A stretch of DNA of 64,000 nucleotides from JBNAVJ01 sp049700455. GTDB taxonomy: Bacteria; Bacteroidota; Ignavibacteria; Tepidaquicellales; Tepidaquicellaceae. The position numbers and the translations under genes are program-made. How positions within the stretch are numbered: the stretch's first letter is position 1; each line of letters starts with the position of its first letter. Below are positions 16,337 through 26,251 of the stretch, in pieces. Location: positions 1-64,000 of the forward strand of contig JBNAVJ010000006.1 of NCBI GenBank assembly GCA_049700455.1. The letters run 5' to 3'. The notes under the pieces were generated by a model. The model worked only from the letters and a program-made list of their open reading frames with translations. It had not been told where the DNA came from and made no database searches.

Positions 16337-18034
16337 ATGGACATTAAGAACAAAACAGTTTTAATTTTAGGAGGCTGGGGGTTAGTGGGCTCGGCTACTG
16401 CAAGAAAAATAGTTGAAGGCAACCCCAAAAAAGTAATTCTTACTTCGCTTCATAAAAGTGAAGCCGAAGAGATATGTGAAGTGCTGAATAAAGAATTTAA
16501 CAAGAAAAATTTTTTTATTCCTTTCTGGGGTAACATTTTCGTTCGATATGAGTACAAAGATATGGATCGTCAAAAACTGCTTGATGATGATAAAACTCGG
16601 AGAATAATGATACACGATATTGTAGATGAACTTGATGAGAAAATGTTGCGTGAATCCTGTATTTATCAGATAATTAAAAAGTTCAAGCCTGATGTTATTA
16701 TTGACTGTATAAATACGGCAACTGGAATAGCCTATCAGAATATCTATAACTCATATAATAATGTACTGAGGATTACTGATCGTAATAAAGAGAAAGATTT
16801 TGATAAACTAAGAATTGCAACTGAAAAATTAATTTGCACTTCTTATGTCCCACAATTGATAAGACACGTTCAGATTCTCTATAATTCAATGCGGCGATTC
16901 GGTGTGAAATATTACTTTAAGGTTGGGACAAGTGGCACTGGTGGAATGGGGTTAAATATTCCTTTCACTCATAGTGAAGAAAAACCTTCAAGGGTATTAT
17001 TGAGTAAGTCATCAATTGCTGGGGCACATACACTCTTGTTGTTTCTTATGGCAAGAACACCAAATAGTCCTTTGATAAAAGAAATTAAACCCACTGCAGC
17101 AATAGCCTGGAAAAAGATTGCGTATGGGAAAATTTGTCGTGGTGGAAAACCAATCCAATTGTATGATATAAGTATAAACGATGCAGAAAAGTTATCGGAT
17201 GTTTTTGAAAGAACAACTAAAAAATCCTATAAAATATCCGGAGAACTGAAAACAGTTTATATAGATACTGGTGAAAACGGGATATTTTCCCGCGGGGAAT
17301 TTGAAGCAATTACAACCAATGGGCAGATGGAATTTGTTACGCCTGAAGAAATAGCAGAGAATATTTTTAGAGAATTACAGGGAGGGAACACCGGTAATGA
17401 TATAATCAGTGCTCTTGATGCGTCAGCAATGGAACCTTCTTATCGGGCTGGTTTTCTTCAACACAGGGCTGCGCAGAAGATTCGTGAACTTGAAAAGAAA
17501 AACAGAACCTATTCTGTTGCTTTTGAGATGTTAGGACCACCAAGATTATCAAAGTTGTTATATGAGGCTCACCTTATAAATCTTTTATACAGAAACTTTG
17601 ATAATTTTCTTAAAGAGAATCCAGAAAACTACTCAACAAAGTTCTATAAACTAATAGCAGAAAATCACAAATTGCGGAATGAAATATTATCAATTGGGAT
17701 ACCGATATTATTACCTAATGGGAAAGAATATTTAAGAGGTCCTGAAGTAAAAATCCCTTCCGCGGCTGAGGGGGACGTGATACGGATTACAAGAGCGAGG
17801 ATAGAAAAATGGACACGGGATGGCTGGTTAGATTTAAGGGCTGAAAACTGGCTCCGCTGGAGAAAGAGATTTGAAAAGATTATGAACGAGACTGAAAAGC
17901 GCTTTGACCCACAATATAGTTCAAGATATGTTTTCAATAAAGATTACTGGCATAACTTCGAAGAAATTAATATAGGGAAAATTGTAGGCTGGATTTTCAT
18001 CAACGAAGAGAAGGGTTTAAGGATGAAAGGCTAA
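16337..18034 (+). CDS. Large Rossmann-fold SDR-like protein, unassigned
   Basis: A 565 aa cytoplasmic protein. The N-terminal NAD(P)-binding motif LILGGWGLVGSA (residues 9-20) and DVIIDCINTATG (about 117-128) mark an extended short-chain dehydrogenase fold. The usual YxxxK pair is not obvious; VGTSGTGGMGLNIPFTHSEE in the middle probably lines the active site. The ~200 C-terminal residues (LRGPEVKIPSA, WTRDGWLDLRAENWLRWRKRF) form an additional domain that was not recognised. Neighbours (HNH nuclease, NuoM-like) give no clear pathway. It is possibly an enzyme acting on a nucleotide-sugar or lipid substrate, but no function is assigned. Confidence 0.7.
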   Translation: MDIKNKTVLILGGWGLVGSATARKIVEGNPKKVILTSLHKSEAEEICEVLNKEFNKKNFFIPFWGNIFVRYEYKDMDRQKLLDDDKTRRIMIHDIVDELDEKMLRESCIYQIIKKFKPDVIIDCINTATGIAYQNIYNSYNNVLRITDRNKEKDFDKLRIATEKLICTSYVPQLIRHVQILYNSMRRFGVKYYFKVGTSGTGGMGLNIPFTHSEEKPSRVLLSKSSIAGAHTLLLFLMARTPNSPLIKEIKPTAAIAWKKIAYGKICRGGKPIQLYDISINDAEKLSDVFERTTKKSYKISGELKTVYIDTGENGIFSRGEFEAITTNGQMEFVTPEEIAENIFRELQGGNTGNDIISALDASAMEPSYRAGFLQHRAAQKIRELEKKNRTYSVAFEMLGPPRLSKLLYEAHLINLLYRNFDNFLKENPENYSTKFYKLIAENHKLRNEILSIGIPILLPNGKEYLRGPEVKIPSAAEGDVIRITRARIEKWTRDGWLDLRAENWLRWRKRFEKIMNETEKRFDPQYSSRYVFNKDYWHNFEEINIGKIVGWIFINEEKGLRMKG

Positions 18035-18065
18035 TGATTTTATTAATTAAAACTAAATTAGAATT

Positions 18066-19604
18066 GTGAAACCAGGATTATTGACATTACTAATTTTTTC
18101 CCCGATAGTGTTATCTATTCCACTACTTTTAATTTCAGAAAAGAAAGCAAATTTCATAAGATATTACTCGCTGGCTATCTCAGTTATAACTTTTGTTCTA
18201 TCTTTGTTTGTGTTTTTTCACTTTGACAGGGGTGTTGCTGAATACCAATTTGTGGAGAAGGTTGTGTGGATATCGCAGATAAACAGTTCTTATTATGTTG
18301 GTATAGATGGCATATCTCTTCTGCTTGTATTACTGACAACATTTCTTTTTCCTTTAAGCATTTTGATATCTTTTGAGCCTATAAAAGATAGGGTGAAGAC
18401 CTATTACATCTTAATGTTAATGCTTGAGGGTGCTCTGATAGGTGTTTTTTGTGCGCTTGATCTAATACTTTTTTATGTATTCTGGGAGTTTATTTTAATC
18501 CCTATGTATTTTATTATTGGTATATGGGGTGGTGAAAATAGGATATATGCTACAGTAAAGTTTTTTATTTACACAATGGTTGGCAGTATTTTGTTACTTG
18601 TAGGTATTATCTGGCTTGGATTTGTAACTACTCCATATCTGGGGTATTACACAATGGAATTGCCACGTTTAACAGAAGTAGCATGGTTGTTGCCAACAAA
18701 GAAGCAAATTATTTTGTTTATACTTTTTACGCTGGGTTTTCTGATAAAGGTACCTTTATTCCCATTTCATACGTGGTTACCCGATGCTCACGTTCAGGCT
18801 CCTACTGCAGGGAGTGTAATACTTGCAGCTTTACTTTTGAAGATGGGAACTTATGGGCTGATTAGGTTTTCCATTCCACTTTTTACATTGGCATTTCTGG
18901 AATTTACACCTTACATTGCTATTTTGTCTGTAGTTGGAATAATATATGGTGCTTTGCTCTCCATAGTACAGAAAGATATGAAAAAACTGGTGGCTTATTC
19001 ATCAGTCAGTCATCTTGGTTTTATAGTATTGGGGTTATTTGCATACAATGTAGAGGCAGTACAGGGAAGTATAATACAGATGGTCAATCATGGATTATCC
19101 ACAGGAGCGCTGTTTATGATTGTAGGGATGTTGTATGAAAGAAGACACACAAAAGAAATTTCTGAGTATGGTGGTATTATGAAAGTAATGCCGATTTTTG
19201 CAGTTGTATTTATGATAGTAGCGTTATCTTCTATAGGATTACCTGGGTTAAATGGTTTTGTCGGAGAGTTTCTGATTCTTGTTGGGTCATTTTATTCAAG
19301 CAACCTTGGAACTCCAGCCTATGCAATTATTTCTGCTCTTGCAGTAATCCTTGCGGCGGTATATCTATTGTGGCTTTATCAAAGGGTGATGACGGGACCA
19401 ATTACCAATGAACAAAACAAACACCTGAAAGATTTAAATAAGTTTGAGTACCTTTCTATAATTCCAATTCTCATTTTTATAGTATGGATTGGTATTTATC
19501 CAAAAACTTTTTTGAATTTATCAGAAAAGAGTGTCCAGAAAGTCCTCATAAACTATGACAGGGCTAAAGAAAGGCTTGAAATGGAAAAGCAACAAAAACC
19601 TTAG
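18066..19604 (+). CDS. nuoM: NADH-quinone oxidoreductase subunit M-like protein
   Basis: An antiporter-like membrane subunit of complex I that carries proton translocation. About 14 membrane helices are visible over 512 aa. Key family features are the FWEFILIPMYFIIGIWGG helix with its conserved Glu, LIKVPLFPFHTWLPDAHVQAPTAGS with the conserved Lys, and the NHGLSTGALFMIVGMLYERR segment specific to NuoM. The start is GTG 18066. It stands alone: no nuoL, nuoN or other complex I genes flank it, and the next gene is an ion antiporter, so an alternative role in a Mrp- or membrane-hydrogenase-type assembly cannot be excluded. Confidence 0.88.
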   Translation: MKPGLLTLLIFSPIVLSIPLLLISEKKANFIRYYSLAISVITFVLSLFVFFHFDRGVAEYQFVEKVVWISQINSSYYVGIDGISLLLVLLTTFLFPLSILISFEPIKDRVKTYYILMLMLEGALIGVFCALDLILFYVFWEFILIPMYFIIGIWGGENRIYATVKFFIYTMVGSILLLVGIIWLGFVTTPYLGYYTMELPRLTEVAWLLPTKKQIILFILFTLGFLIKVPLFPFHTWLPDAHVQAPTAGSVILAALLLKMGTYGLIRFSIPLFTLAFLEFTPYIAILSVVGIIYGALLSIVQKDMKKLVAYSSVSHLGFIVLGLFAYNVEAVQGSIIQMVNHGLSTGALFMIVGMLYERRHTKEISEYGGIMKVMPIFAVVFMIVALSSIGLPGLNGFVGEFLILVGSFYSSNLGTPAYAIISALAVILAAVYLLWLYQRVMTGPITNEQNKHLKDLNKFEYLSIIPILIFIVWIGIYPKTFLNLSEKSVQKVLINYDRAKERLEMEKQQKP

Positions 19605-19625
19605 CGAAGTCCAAACAGTTTCGAA

Positions 19626-20891
19626 ATGAACGAATTATTTCCAATCATTCCTTTTATTGTATTACTTTTAGCTATTGCAATTGCCCCTCTGGTCAATGAA
19701 GAGTGGTGGATGAAAAACTATCCTTACTTTGCGTTTACTGCGGCTATAATTGTAGGGTTATATGTTGTTTTTGTTCAGAAGAATTTTGAGTTGTTATGGC
19801 ACACTTTTCATGAATACTTGAGTTTTATAGCACTCTTATTTTCCTTATATGTGGTATCAGGCGGTATTTTTGTAAAGGTAAGAGGGAAATCAACCCCATT
19901 GAAGAATGTGTTAATGTTAGGATTTGGGGCTATAATGTCAAATTTTTTTGGTACAACAGGAGCTGCGATGCTTTTAATCAGACCTTTTATTGAGGCTAAC
20001 AAGTATAGATTTAAGGCATATCACACAGTATTTTTTATTTTTATTGTGTGCAATGCGGGAGGAATGTTACTTCCTATTGGTGACCCCCCTTTATTTATCG
20101 GCTATATAAAGGGTGTTGATTTTTTTTGGACACTTACACATCTCTCAGAATACTGGGTGATTATAAACCTTTATCTCCTTTTATTATTTTATATAATTGA
20201 TAGATACTATTACCTAAAAGTACCGGTAGAGGAAAGAACCGCAGTAAAAGGTACCGGTGAAAAATTTATTGTGGAGGGGCTGCATAATATTGCATATTTG
20301 ATTGTTATAATAATCTCTGTCTTTATTACAAAGCCAATTTTTCTTCGCGAAATAATAATGATATTAGTTGCGATTCTTTCATATACAAAAACGAGTAGAG
20401 AAATTCATATCAAAAATCATTATAGTTTTGTCCCAATAGTAGAAGTTGCTATATTGTTTGTAGGTATTTTCATTTCTATGATTCCAGCGCTGGAATATGT
20501 TGGAAAAAATTCTGAAATGTTTGGGCTGAAATCAGCTGGGAGTTTTTATTGGTTTACAGGTTTTTTTTCAAGTTTTCTTGATAATGCCCCGACTTATTTG
20601 AATGCAGTTTCAGCAGCAATGGGCAATAGCCATCTTTCTATAAATAATATTGCTGATGTTAAGATATTTCAACATTTACATATTTATGAACTTGAGGCAA
20701 TATCAGTGGCTGCTGTAGCCTTTGGAGCTATGACTTATATAGGTAATGGTCCCAATTTTATGGTTAAGTCTATTGTTCTTCACAAAGGGGAAAGAGCTCC
20801 TAATTTTATTAGTTATATACTTAAATATTCGCTTACTATTCTCTTACCCATATATTTTATTATCTGGATAGTATTTTTCAATGCGCATTAA
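19626..20891 (+). CDS. NhaD/ArsB-type ion antiporter
   Basis: A 421 aa inner-membrane transporter of the ion-transporter superfamily (COG1055-like), with about 11-12 hydrophobic helices. FGTTGAAMLLIRPFIEAN and VCNAGGMLLPIGDPPLFIGYIKG are the paired re-entrant loop motifs. A second set, FSSFLDNAPTYLN and GAMTYIGNGPNFMVK, lies near the C-terminus. Proteins of this type are usually annotated as sodium/proton antiporters. The 21-base spacing behind the NuoM-like gene suggests cotranscription and a shared role in Na+/H+ energetics, which is inference. Confidence 0.83.
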   Translation: MNELFPIIPFIVLLLAIAIAPLVNEEWWMKNYPYFAFTAAIIVGLYVVFVQKNFELLWHTFHEYLSFIALLFSLYVVSGGIFVKVRGKSTPLKNVLMLGFGAIMSNFFGTTGAAMLLIRPFIEANKYRFKAYHTVFFIFIVCNAGGMLLPIGDPPLFIGYIKGVDFFWTLTHLSEYWVIINLYLLLLFYIIDRYYYLKVPVEERTAVKGTGEKFIVEGLHNIAYLIVIIISVFITKPIFLREIIMILVAILSYTKTSREIHIKNHYSFVPIVEVAILFVGIFISMIPALEYVGKNSEMFGLKSAGSFYWFTGFFSSFLDNAPTYLNAVSAAMGNSHLSINNIADVKIFQHLHIYELEAISVAAVAFGAMTYIGNGPNFMVKSIVLHKGERAPNFISYILKYSLTILLPIYFIIWIVFFNAH

Positions 20892-20900
20892 TTCATTTTT

Positions 20901-20932
20901 TTTGTCTAAAATGGGAACTAATTTTATATTTT
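20901..20932 (+). promoter_or_regulatory. Candidate Bacteroidota-type promoter for the ctpA cluster
   Basis: TTTG at 20901-20904 and TATATTTT at 20925-20932 (7 of 8 to TAnnTTTG) are 20 bases apart, the spacing known for Bacteroidetes sigma-A promoters (-33/-7). The predicted start lies roughly 20 bases before the ctpA ATG. AT-richness makes chance matches likely. Confidence 0.35.
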
Positions 20933-20957
20933 AATGTATTTAAAATAGAAAAAAACT

Positions 20958-22556
20958 ATGTTAAATAAAAAAATAACAATCCCCCTATTTTTAACGTTAC
21001 TGGTTATAGGAATCATAATAGGGATGAAGATTCAAAATGCTGTATCTGATGACAAGGTTAATGAGCAGGTAAGGAAATTTAGCGAAGTATTAAATATCAC
21101 AGCCCGGTATTATGTTGATAATGTTGATACACAGAAACTTACAGAAGCTGCTATTAATGGACTGCTCGATGCTCTTGATCCTCACTCAGTTTATATTTCT
21201 CAGGAACAGCTCAAACGGGTTAATGAGGAATTTCAGGGAAGTTTTGAAGGTATTGGTGTTGAATTTGATATAATTAATGACACCTTAACAGTTGTATCAC
21301 CTATTAGCGGAGGTCCTTCGGAAAAATTGGGTATTCTGGCTGGGGATAAAATTGTTGAAATTGATGGAGTTAATGTAGTAAAAATTTCTCGTGAAGAGGT
21401 CCCTAAAAAATTACGAGGGCCAAAAGGGACAAAAGTTGTAGTAAAAATCATTCGTGCCGGAGTAAAACAACCTCTTGACTTTGAAATAACAAGAGATGTA
21501 ATACCTCTTTATAGTGTTGATGCATCGTTTATGTATGATGATAAGACAGGCTATATAAAGATGTCTCGTTTTGCAGCTACAACTTATGATGAATTTATGC
21601 AGGCAATGAGTAAACTTAAGTCTCAGGGTATGCAGATGTTGATTCTTGATCTTAGAGGGAATCCCGGTGGATATCTCGATCAGGCTTTCAAGATAGCAAG
21701 TGAATTCATTCCACAAGGTCGTAAAATTGTATTTACTAAAAGTCGAATAAAAGAATTTGAAGAGGTTTATAATTCAAAAGGGGGTTCTTTTACAGATATA
21801 CCTCTGATAATTCTGGTTAATGAAGGTTCTGCTTCTGCAAGCGAGATTGTTTCTGGTGCTATACAGGACTGGGACAGGGGCTTGATTGTAGGAGAAACGA
21901 CTTTTGGAAAAGGTTTAGTTCAGCGTCAATTTACCCTGTCTGATGGGTCAGCCTGTAGAGTTACTATTTCACGATATTTTACTCCTTCAGGGAGACTTAT
22001 ACAAAAGCCTTACGAAGGGGGAAAGTATAAGAATATCCATCTGATAGATACTACAGAAGGAGAAAACCTTTTCCACAGTAAGGATTCAAAAGACACAGCT
22101 CGTCCTGTTTATAAAACTTTTGGAGGGCGTACTGTTTATGGAGGTGGTGGTATAACTCCTGATTATATAATAAAAATGGATACATTAACTTCATATACAG
22201 TCCAGCTTCGTAGACTAAATTTGATTTATGAATATACTGAGTCTTATATGTCTTCACACAGGAAACAAATAGAGAGTAATTATAAAGGATACAGAGACTT
22301 CCGCGACAGATTTGATGTTGATGAAACAATGTTATCAAATCTTATTGATCGTGCTGAAAAGAAAGGTGTAAAATATAATTCCGAACAATTTGAGAGGGAT
22401 AAGAAATATATTAAAATGTATATCAAGTTTCAGATAGCCCGTGATATATGGGGGAATGAGGGCGGATATGCGGTGTTTGTTTCTACAGACGACCAGGTTC
22501 TAAAAGCGTCATCTCTTTTTTCCGAAGCAATTAAACTGATGCAACTTGGGAAATGA
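20958..22556 (+). CDS. ctpA: Carboxy-terminal processing peptidase (S41 family)
   Basis: A periplasmic serine protease with an N-terminal signal anchor (residues 5-23), a PDZ domain (about 95-175) and an S41 catalytic domain. NEGSASASE places the nucleophile at Ser293, and ETTFGKG gives the general base Lys318, the 25-residue spacing seen in Tsp. The C-terminal extension (about 410-532) is helical and charged. Family members trim C-termini of envelope proteins. It overlaps the DUF3108 gene by 4 bases, and lolA follows, forming an envelope-maturation cluster. Confidence 0.93.
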   Translation: MLNKKITIPLFLTLLVIGIIIGMKIQNAVSDDKVNEQVRKFSEVLNITARYYVDNVDTQKLTEAAINGLLDALDPHSVYISQEQLKRVNEEFQGSFEGIGVEFDIINDTLTVVSPISGGPSEKLGILAGDKIVEIDGVNVVKISREEVPKKLRGPKGTKVVVKIIRAGVKQPLDFEITRDVIPLYSVDASFMYDDKTGYIKMSRFAATTYDEFMQAMSKLKSQGMQMLILDLRGNPGGYLDQAFKIASEFIPQGRKIVFTKSRIKEFEEVYNSKGGSFTDIPLIILVNEGSASASEIVSGAIQDWDRGLIVGETTFGKGLVQRQFTLSDGSACRVTISRYFTPSGRLIQKPYEGGKYKNIHLIDTTEGENLFHSKDSKDTARPVYKTFGGRTVYGGGGITPDYIIKMDTLTSYTVQLRRLNLIYEYTESYMSSHRKQIESNYKGYRDFRDRFDVDETMLSNLIDRAEKKGVKYNSEQFERDKKYIKMYIKFQIARDIWGNEGGYAVFVSTDDQVLKASSLFSEAIKLMQLGK

Positions 22557-23338
22557 GAAAACCTATCCTGATATTGACTCTTATAATATCCGTTTATGGA
22601 AGGGTTTTTTGTCAGGATAAAGTAATGGAGGTTGGAGAGGAACTCTATTATAAGGTCTATTATGGGTTTCTCACGCTTGGCGAAGTGAGAGTGAGAATCA
22701 GTGACTATGATAAAAAGAACAACATTTATACTTCTATTGCTTCTATGAAGAGTTATGAAGGAATACCATTTGTAAATATTGACTATATATTTGAGTCAAC
22801 AATATATAAAGTTAAGGATTCAATTTATTCCAAGAAATTTTTTTCCACTGAGTTTAAAGAAGGTAATCTAACTCACTTAGAATATATATTTGATTATGAT
22901 GCAGGTGTAATTAAATGTAAAAAAGATCATAACTGGAATGTTGATTTTGAGAAAGAAGTAAGAAATGACCAGAGAAAAAGATATCAGGACGGGCTATCAA
23001 TGTTTTATCATGCAAGAATAAATTCCTTAGTAAACAGAAATTATATAGTTCCTGTTTTTGTGAATGAAGAGGAGAGCAGTATCTCTTATTCATTTAATAT
23101 GAATAAAGATGTAATCTCGCTTGATATTTCAGATTATGATATTTCTGCAATAAAGATAATGGGAAAAATTCATTTTGTTGGTGTTTATGGTCTTACAGGT
23201 GAATTTATGGCATGGTTGAGTGATGATAACTACCGTATTCCACTGAAAGCAAAATTTGGTGTTACAATAGGGAATATTACGCTTGAACTTGTTCGATATA
23301 AACGACAGGATTGGAAGCCTCCTGTCTATGGTAAATAA
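22553..23338 (+). CDS. DUF3108 periplasmic protein
   Basis: A 261 aa protein with a signal peptide (residues 1-20, ending RVFC/QD). VGEELYYKVYYGFLTLGEVRVRISD is the conserved start of DUF3108, a beta-barrel-like lipocalin-type fold found in the Bacteroidota and Proteobacteria periplasm. No catalytic residues are apparent. It is translationally coupled to ctpA and followed by lolA, so a role in envelope lipid or lipoprotein handling is plausible but unproven. Confidence 0.82.
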   Translation: MRKPILILTLIISVYGRVFCQDKVMEVGEELYYKVYYGFLTLGEVRVRISDYDKKNNIYTSIASMKSYEGIPFVNIDYIFESTIYKVKDSIYSKKFFSTEFKEGNLTHLEYIFDYDAGVIKCKKDHNWNVDFEKEVRNDQRKRYQDGLSMFYHARINSLVNRNYIVPVFVNEEESSISYSFNMNKDVISLDISDYDISAIKIMGKIHFVGVYGLTGEFMAWLSDDNYRIPLKAKFGVTIGNITLELVRYKRQDWKPPVYGK

Positions 23339-23369
23339 TTAAAAAAAATAAAATATTGGGGAAAACAGC

Positions 23370-24005
23370 ATGAAGAAAATATTATTTTTAGTTTTATCCT
23401 TTTTAATCGTCTATACAACAAAAATATTTGCTCAGGATGCACAGGAAATAATTAAAAATGTTCAGGATAAATATGGAGCCATTTTAGATGCTAAAGCAAC
23501 ATTTTCACAATCAATTAAGTATAGTTCAGGGAAAGTTGAAAAATCCTCTGGGACCTTTTATATCAAAAAGGAAGAAAAATACCGTATTGAAACAGGTAAT
23601 AGTATTATTGTAACAGATGGTGTAACGTCCTGGTCTTACAACAAAAAGAGAAATCAGGTTTTGATTGATAATTATAAACCAGATGGGAATACATTTTCTC
23701 CTAATAAATTTCTGTTCAAATACCCTGAGAATTTTTATTCAGACCTTGATGGTTCAGAAACTATCAACGGTGTTGAATGCTATGCAATAAAACTTACTCC
23801 TCGTAATAAAGGTGCTATAAAATCTGCTAAAATTTGGGTTGGAAAAAATGACAATCTAATCAGGAAACTTACCCTTACAACTTCTGAGTCAACATCAACA
23901 TATACGCTGAAAAAAATAACTCTTGATGCTGGACTTAGTAACTCAAAATTTACTTTTGACCCATCGTCTGAAGCACCAGGAGCAGAAGTTGTTGATTTGA
24001 GATAA
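23370..24005 (+). CDS. lolA: Outer-membrane lipoprotein carrier protein LolA-like
   Basis: LolA shuttles lipoproteins through the periplasm. The signal peptide is residues 1-21 (ends FAQ/DA). The mature 190 aa has the half-barrel pattern: IIKNVQDKYGAILDAKATFSQ, then GTFYIKKEEKYRIE, DGVTSWSYNKKRNQV, CYAIKLTPR and an ending at LDAGLSNSKFTFDP. The length is typical. No LolB is expected in this phylum. It sits 31 bases after the DUF3108 gene. Confidence 0.88.
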   Translation: MKKILFLVLSFLIVYTTKIFAQDAQEIIKNVQDKYGAILDAKATFSQSIKYSSGKVEKSSGTFYIKKEEKYRIETGNSIIVTDGVTSWSYNKKRNQVLIDNYKPDGNTFSPNKFLFKYPENFYSDLDGSETINGVECYAIKLTPRNKGAIKSAKIWVGKNDNLIRKLTLTTSESTSTYTLKKITLDAGLSNSKFTFDPSSEAPGAEVVDLR

Positions 24006-24062
24006 AATTAAGTGTTTTTGTTAGCGTCAAAAGTTAGTATTTTACAAGTCTAATATCTTTGT

Positions 24063-25070
24063 TTGGGAAGTAAAATCAGAAATATCTTACGGTTTGTTAT
24101 TTTTACACTTTTACTTGTCTTTTTTGTTTACCTTGCCTTTAAAGATATTGATTTTTCTGAACTAATAGAGGAACTATCAAAAGCCAATTATGCTATTGCT
24201 ATTCTCGGAATGCTTGTAGGGGTGGTGTTTGGGAGCTATATTAGAGCTTTGCGATGGAAATATTTTCTTGATCCCCTTAAGAAAAATATATCTATAGGAA
24301 ATTTGTTTTCTGCGGTTATGATTGGGTATATGATGAATGCAATTATCCCACGAAGTGGGGAGGTGTCCCGTCCCTTACTACTTGCCAAGAAAGAATCAAT
24401 TTCACGTGCCTCAACATTTGGAACAATAGTGGTTGAAAGAATATTTGATATGCTTTCAATGTTTCTGGTATTTGGAATCTGTTTACTCTTTTATCGTCAG
24501 AAAATATCCGATGTGTTTGGACAATATAATATTGAAACTATATCTCTATATTTTTCTATTGCCATTTTATTGTTTGTTGCATTTGTTGTATTGATGTTGT
24601 TCAATCTTGAAAAAACCGAGTCAATTCTAATATGTTTTACTAAACGTTTTCTCCCTGAAAGATTCCAGGAAAAAATACATAGGATATTCATATCGCTTAT
24701 TAATGGTTTTTTATTTATTAAATATCCTCGGGATTACCTTAAAATTGGTGTTCTTAGTATATTTCTATGGCTGTCGTATGCCCTTTCAAGTTATATTACC
24801 TTTTTTGCTTTTAATATTGATTTAAATTTTTTTGATGCTAATCTTGTTCTAACTATGATGTCCTTTGCAATGACTTTACCTCTGCCCGGTAATTCTGCAG
24901 GAACGTTCCACCTATTTACTAAACTCACCCTTGTTTCTATCTATGGCATTAATGCTGAAGTTGCAATAGGATATGCAACTGTTAGTCATTTACTTGGATT
25001 GATTGCCATCATCATTATCGGATTTTATTATTCTATTAAGGAAAATTATAAGTTTAGTGCTGGCGTGTGA
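24063..25070 (+). CDS. Lysylphosphatidylglycerol synthase TM-region-like protein (UPF0104)
   Basis: A 335 aa integral membrane protein with about 8 helices. The pattern RALRWKYFLDPL, PRSGEVSRPLLLAKKE, VVERIFDMLSM and LPLPGNSAGTFHLF is that of the flippase-like UPF0104/YbhN family. The catalytic domain of true MprF is absent. It probably moves or modifies lipid in the inner membrane. The start is a TTG at 24063 with no nearby ATG. A sequence matching TAnnTTTG (24054-24061) lies directly before the start, so the transcript could be nearly leaderless. It overlaps the MFS gene by 4 bases. Confidence 0.83.
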   Translation: MGSKIRNILRFVIFTLLLVFFVYLAFKDIDFSELIEELSKANYAIAILGMLVGVVFGSYIRALRWKYFLDPLKKNISIGNLFSAVMIGYMMNAIIPRSGEVSRPLLLAKKESISRASTFGTIVVERIFDMLSMFLVFGICLLFYRQKISDVFGQYNIETISLYFSIAILLFVAFVVLMLFNLEKTESILICFTKRFLPERFQEKIHRIFISLINGFLFIKYPRDYLKIGVLSIFLWLSYALSSYITFFAFNIDLNFFDANLVLTMMSFAMTLPLPGNSAGTFHLFTKLTLVSIYGINAEVAIGYATVSHLLGLIAIIIIGFYYSIKENYKFSAGV

Positions 25071-26251
25071 AACGTCCACTGAAGTACATAACGACAACGG
25101 TCTGGGTACTAAGTCTTATTAGCCTTTTTACTGATATAGCAAGTGAGATGTTATATCCAATAATGCCTATTTATCTTAGGGCTATTGGTTTCTCTGCTTT
25201 TCTAATAGGATTGTTAGAAGGGATTGCCGAGTTTGTTTCTGGTTTCAGTAAAGGATATTTTGGTAACTTATCTGATCGTCTCGGAAAGCGTGTTCCATTT
25301 GTAAGAATAGGTTATAGTTTAAGTGCAATATCAAAGCCAATGATGGCTATCTTTACATTTCCCATCTGGATTTTTCTTGCCAGAACTTTGGATAGGCTTG
25401 GAAAAGGTATAAGGACTTCTGCAAGAGATGCTATTCTTTCGTTAGAAGCCACTCCTGATATAAAAGGTAGGGTTTTCGGCTTACATAGAGGAATGGATAC
25501 TCTTGGTGCTACAATCGGACCAGGACTATCTTTGTTAATGCTTTTCTTATTAGGAGGAAACGATATTAGCAATCTAAAATTGCTCTTCCTGTTTGCTTTT
25601 ATTCCCGGGGTATTAAGTGTTTTTTTGACATTTTTAATTAAAGACAGGCCAGGTTTGGAAAAACCTTCGGTTTCTGATGCAGGATTTTTTTCTTTTTTAT
25701 CGTATTGGAAGATTGCCTCGAAAAGTTATAAGAGGTTAGTAGTTGGGTTACTGATTTTTGCTCTGATTAACAGTTCAGATATTTTTTTATTACTGATGGT
25801 TAAAAATGCTGGAGCATCGGATATGTGGGTTATATTTTCATATATGTTCTACAACTTTGTTTATGCGCTTTTATCTTTACCGATAGGAATGTTTGCTGAT
25901 AAAATAGGCTTGAAAAATATGCTTATAATTGGTATTGCTGTATTTGCCATAGTATACTTTATGTTTGCATTAACTCCCACCATATTTATAGTAATTATAG
26001 CGTTCTTATTATATGCTTTTTATGCAGCAGCCACTGAAAGCGTATCAAAGGCTTTGATTTCAAATTTAGTTGAGAAAAAAGATATTGCAACTGCTATGGG
26101 TTTTTTTAATAGTTTCAACAGCATAATGACGATGTTTTCAAGCATCATAGCAGGTTTTTTGTGGTCTACCTTTTTCCCCGCATTGCCTTTCTTTGTTTCT
26201 GCAATAATTGCTTTCTGTGTTGCATTTTACCTAAAGCTCGCGATAAAATAA
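25067..26251 (+). CDS. Major facilitator superfamily transporter
   Basis: A 394 aa carrier with about 11-12 membrane helices. The cytoplasmic loop motif A appears as GNLSDRLGKRVP (about residues 67-78), and its second-half counterpart as GMFADKIGLKN. DRLGKGIRTSARDAILS between helices 4 and 5 is typical of a Bacteroidota/Chlorobi MFS subgroup annotated as drug or sugar exporters. The substrate is unknown. The start is GTG, overlapping the UPF0104 stop, so the two are probably coupled and may act on related lipid substrates. Confidence 0.86.
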   Translation: MKRPLKYITTTVWVLSLISLFTDIASEMLYPIMPIYLRAIGFSAFLIGLLEGIAEFVSGFSKGYFGNLSDRLGKRVPFVRIGYSLSAISKPMMAIFTFPIWIFLARTLDRLGKGIRTSARDAILSLEATPDIKGRVFGLHRGMDTLGATIGPGLSLLMLFLLGGNDISNLKLLFLFAFIPGVLSVFLTFLIKDRPGLEKPSVSDAGFFSFLSYWKIASKSYKRLVVGLLIFALINSSDIFLLLMVKNAGASDMWVIFSYMFYNFVYALLSLPIGMFADKIGLKNMLIIGIAVFAIVYFMFALTPTIFIVIIAFLLYAFYAAATESVSKALISNLVEKKDIATAMGFFNSFNSIMTMFSSIIAGFLWSTFFPALPFFVSAIIAFCVAFYLKLAIK

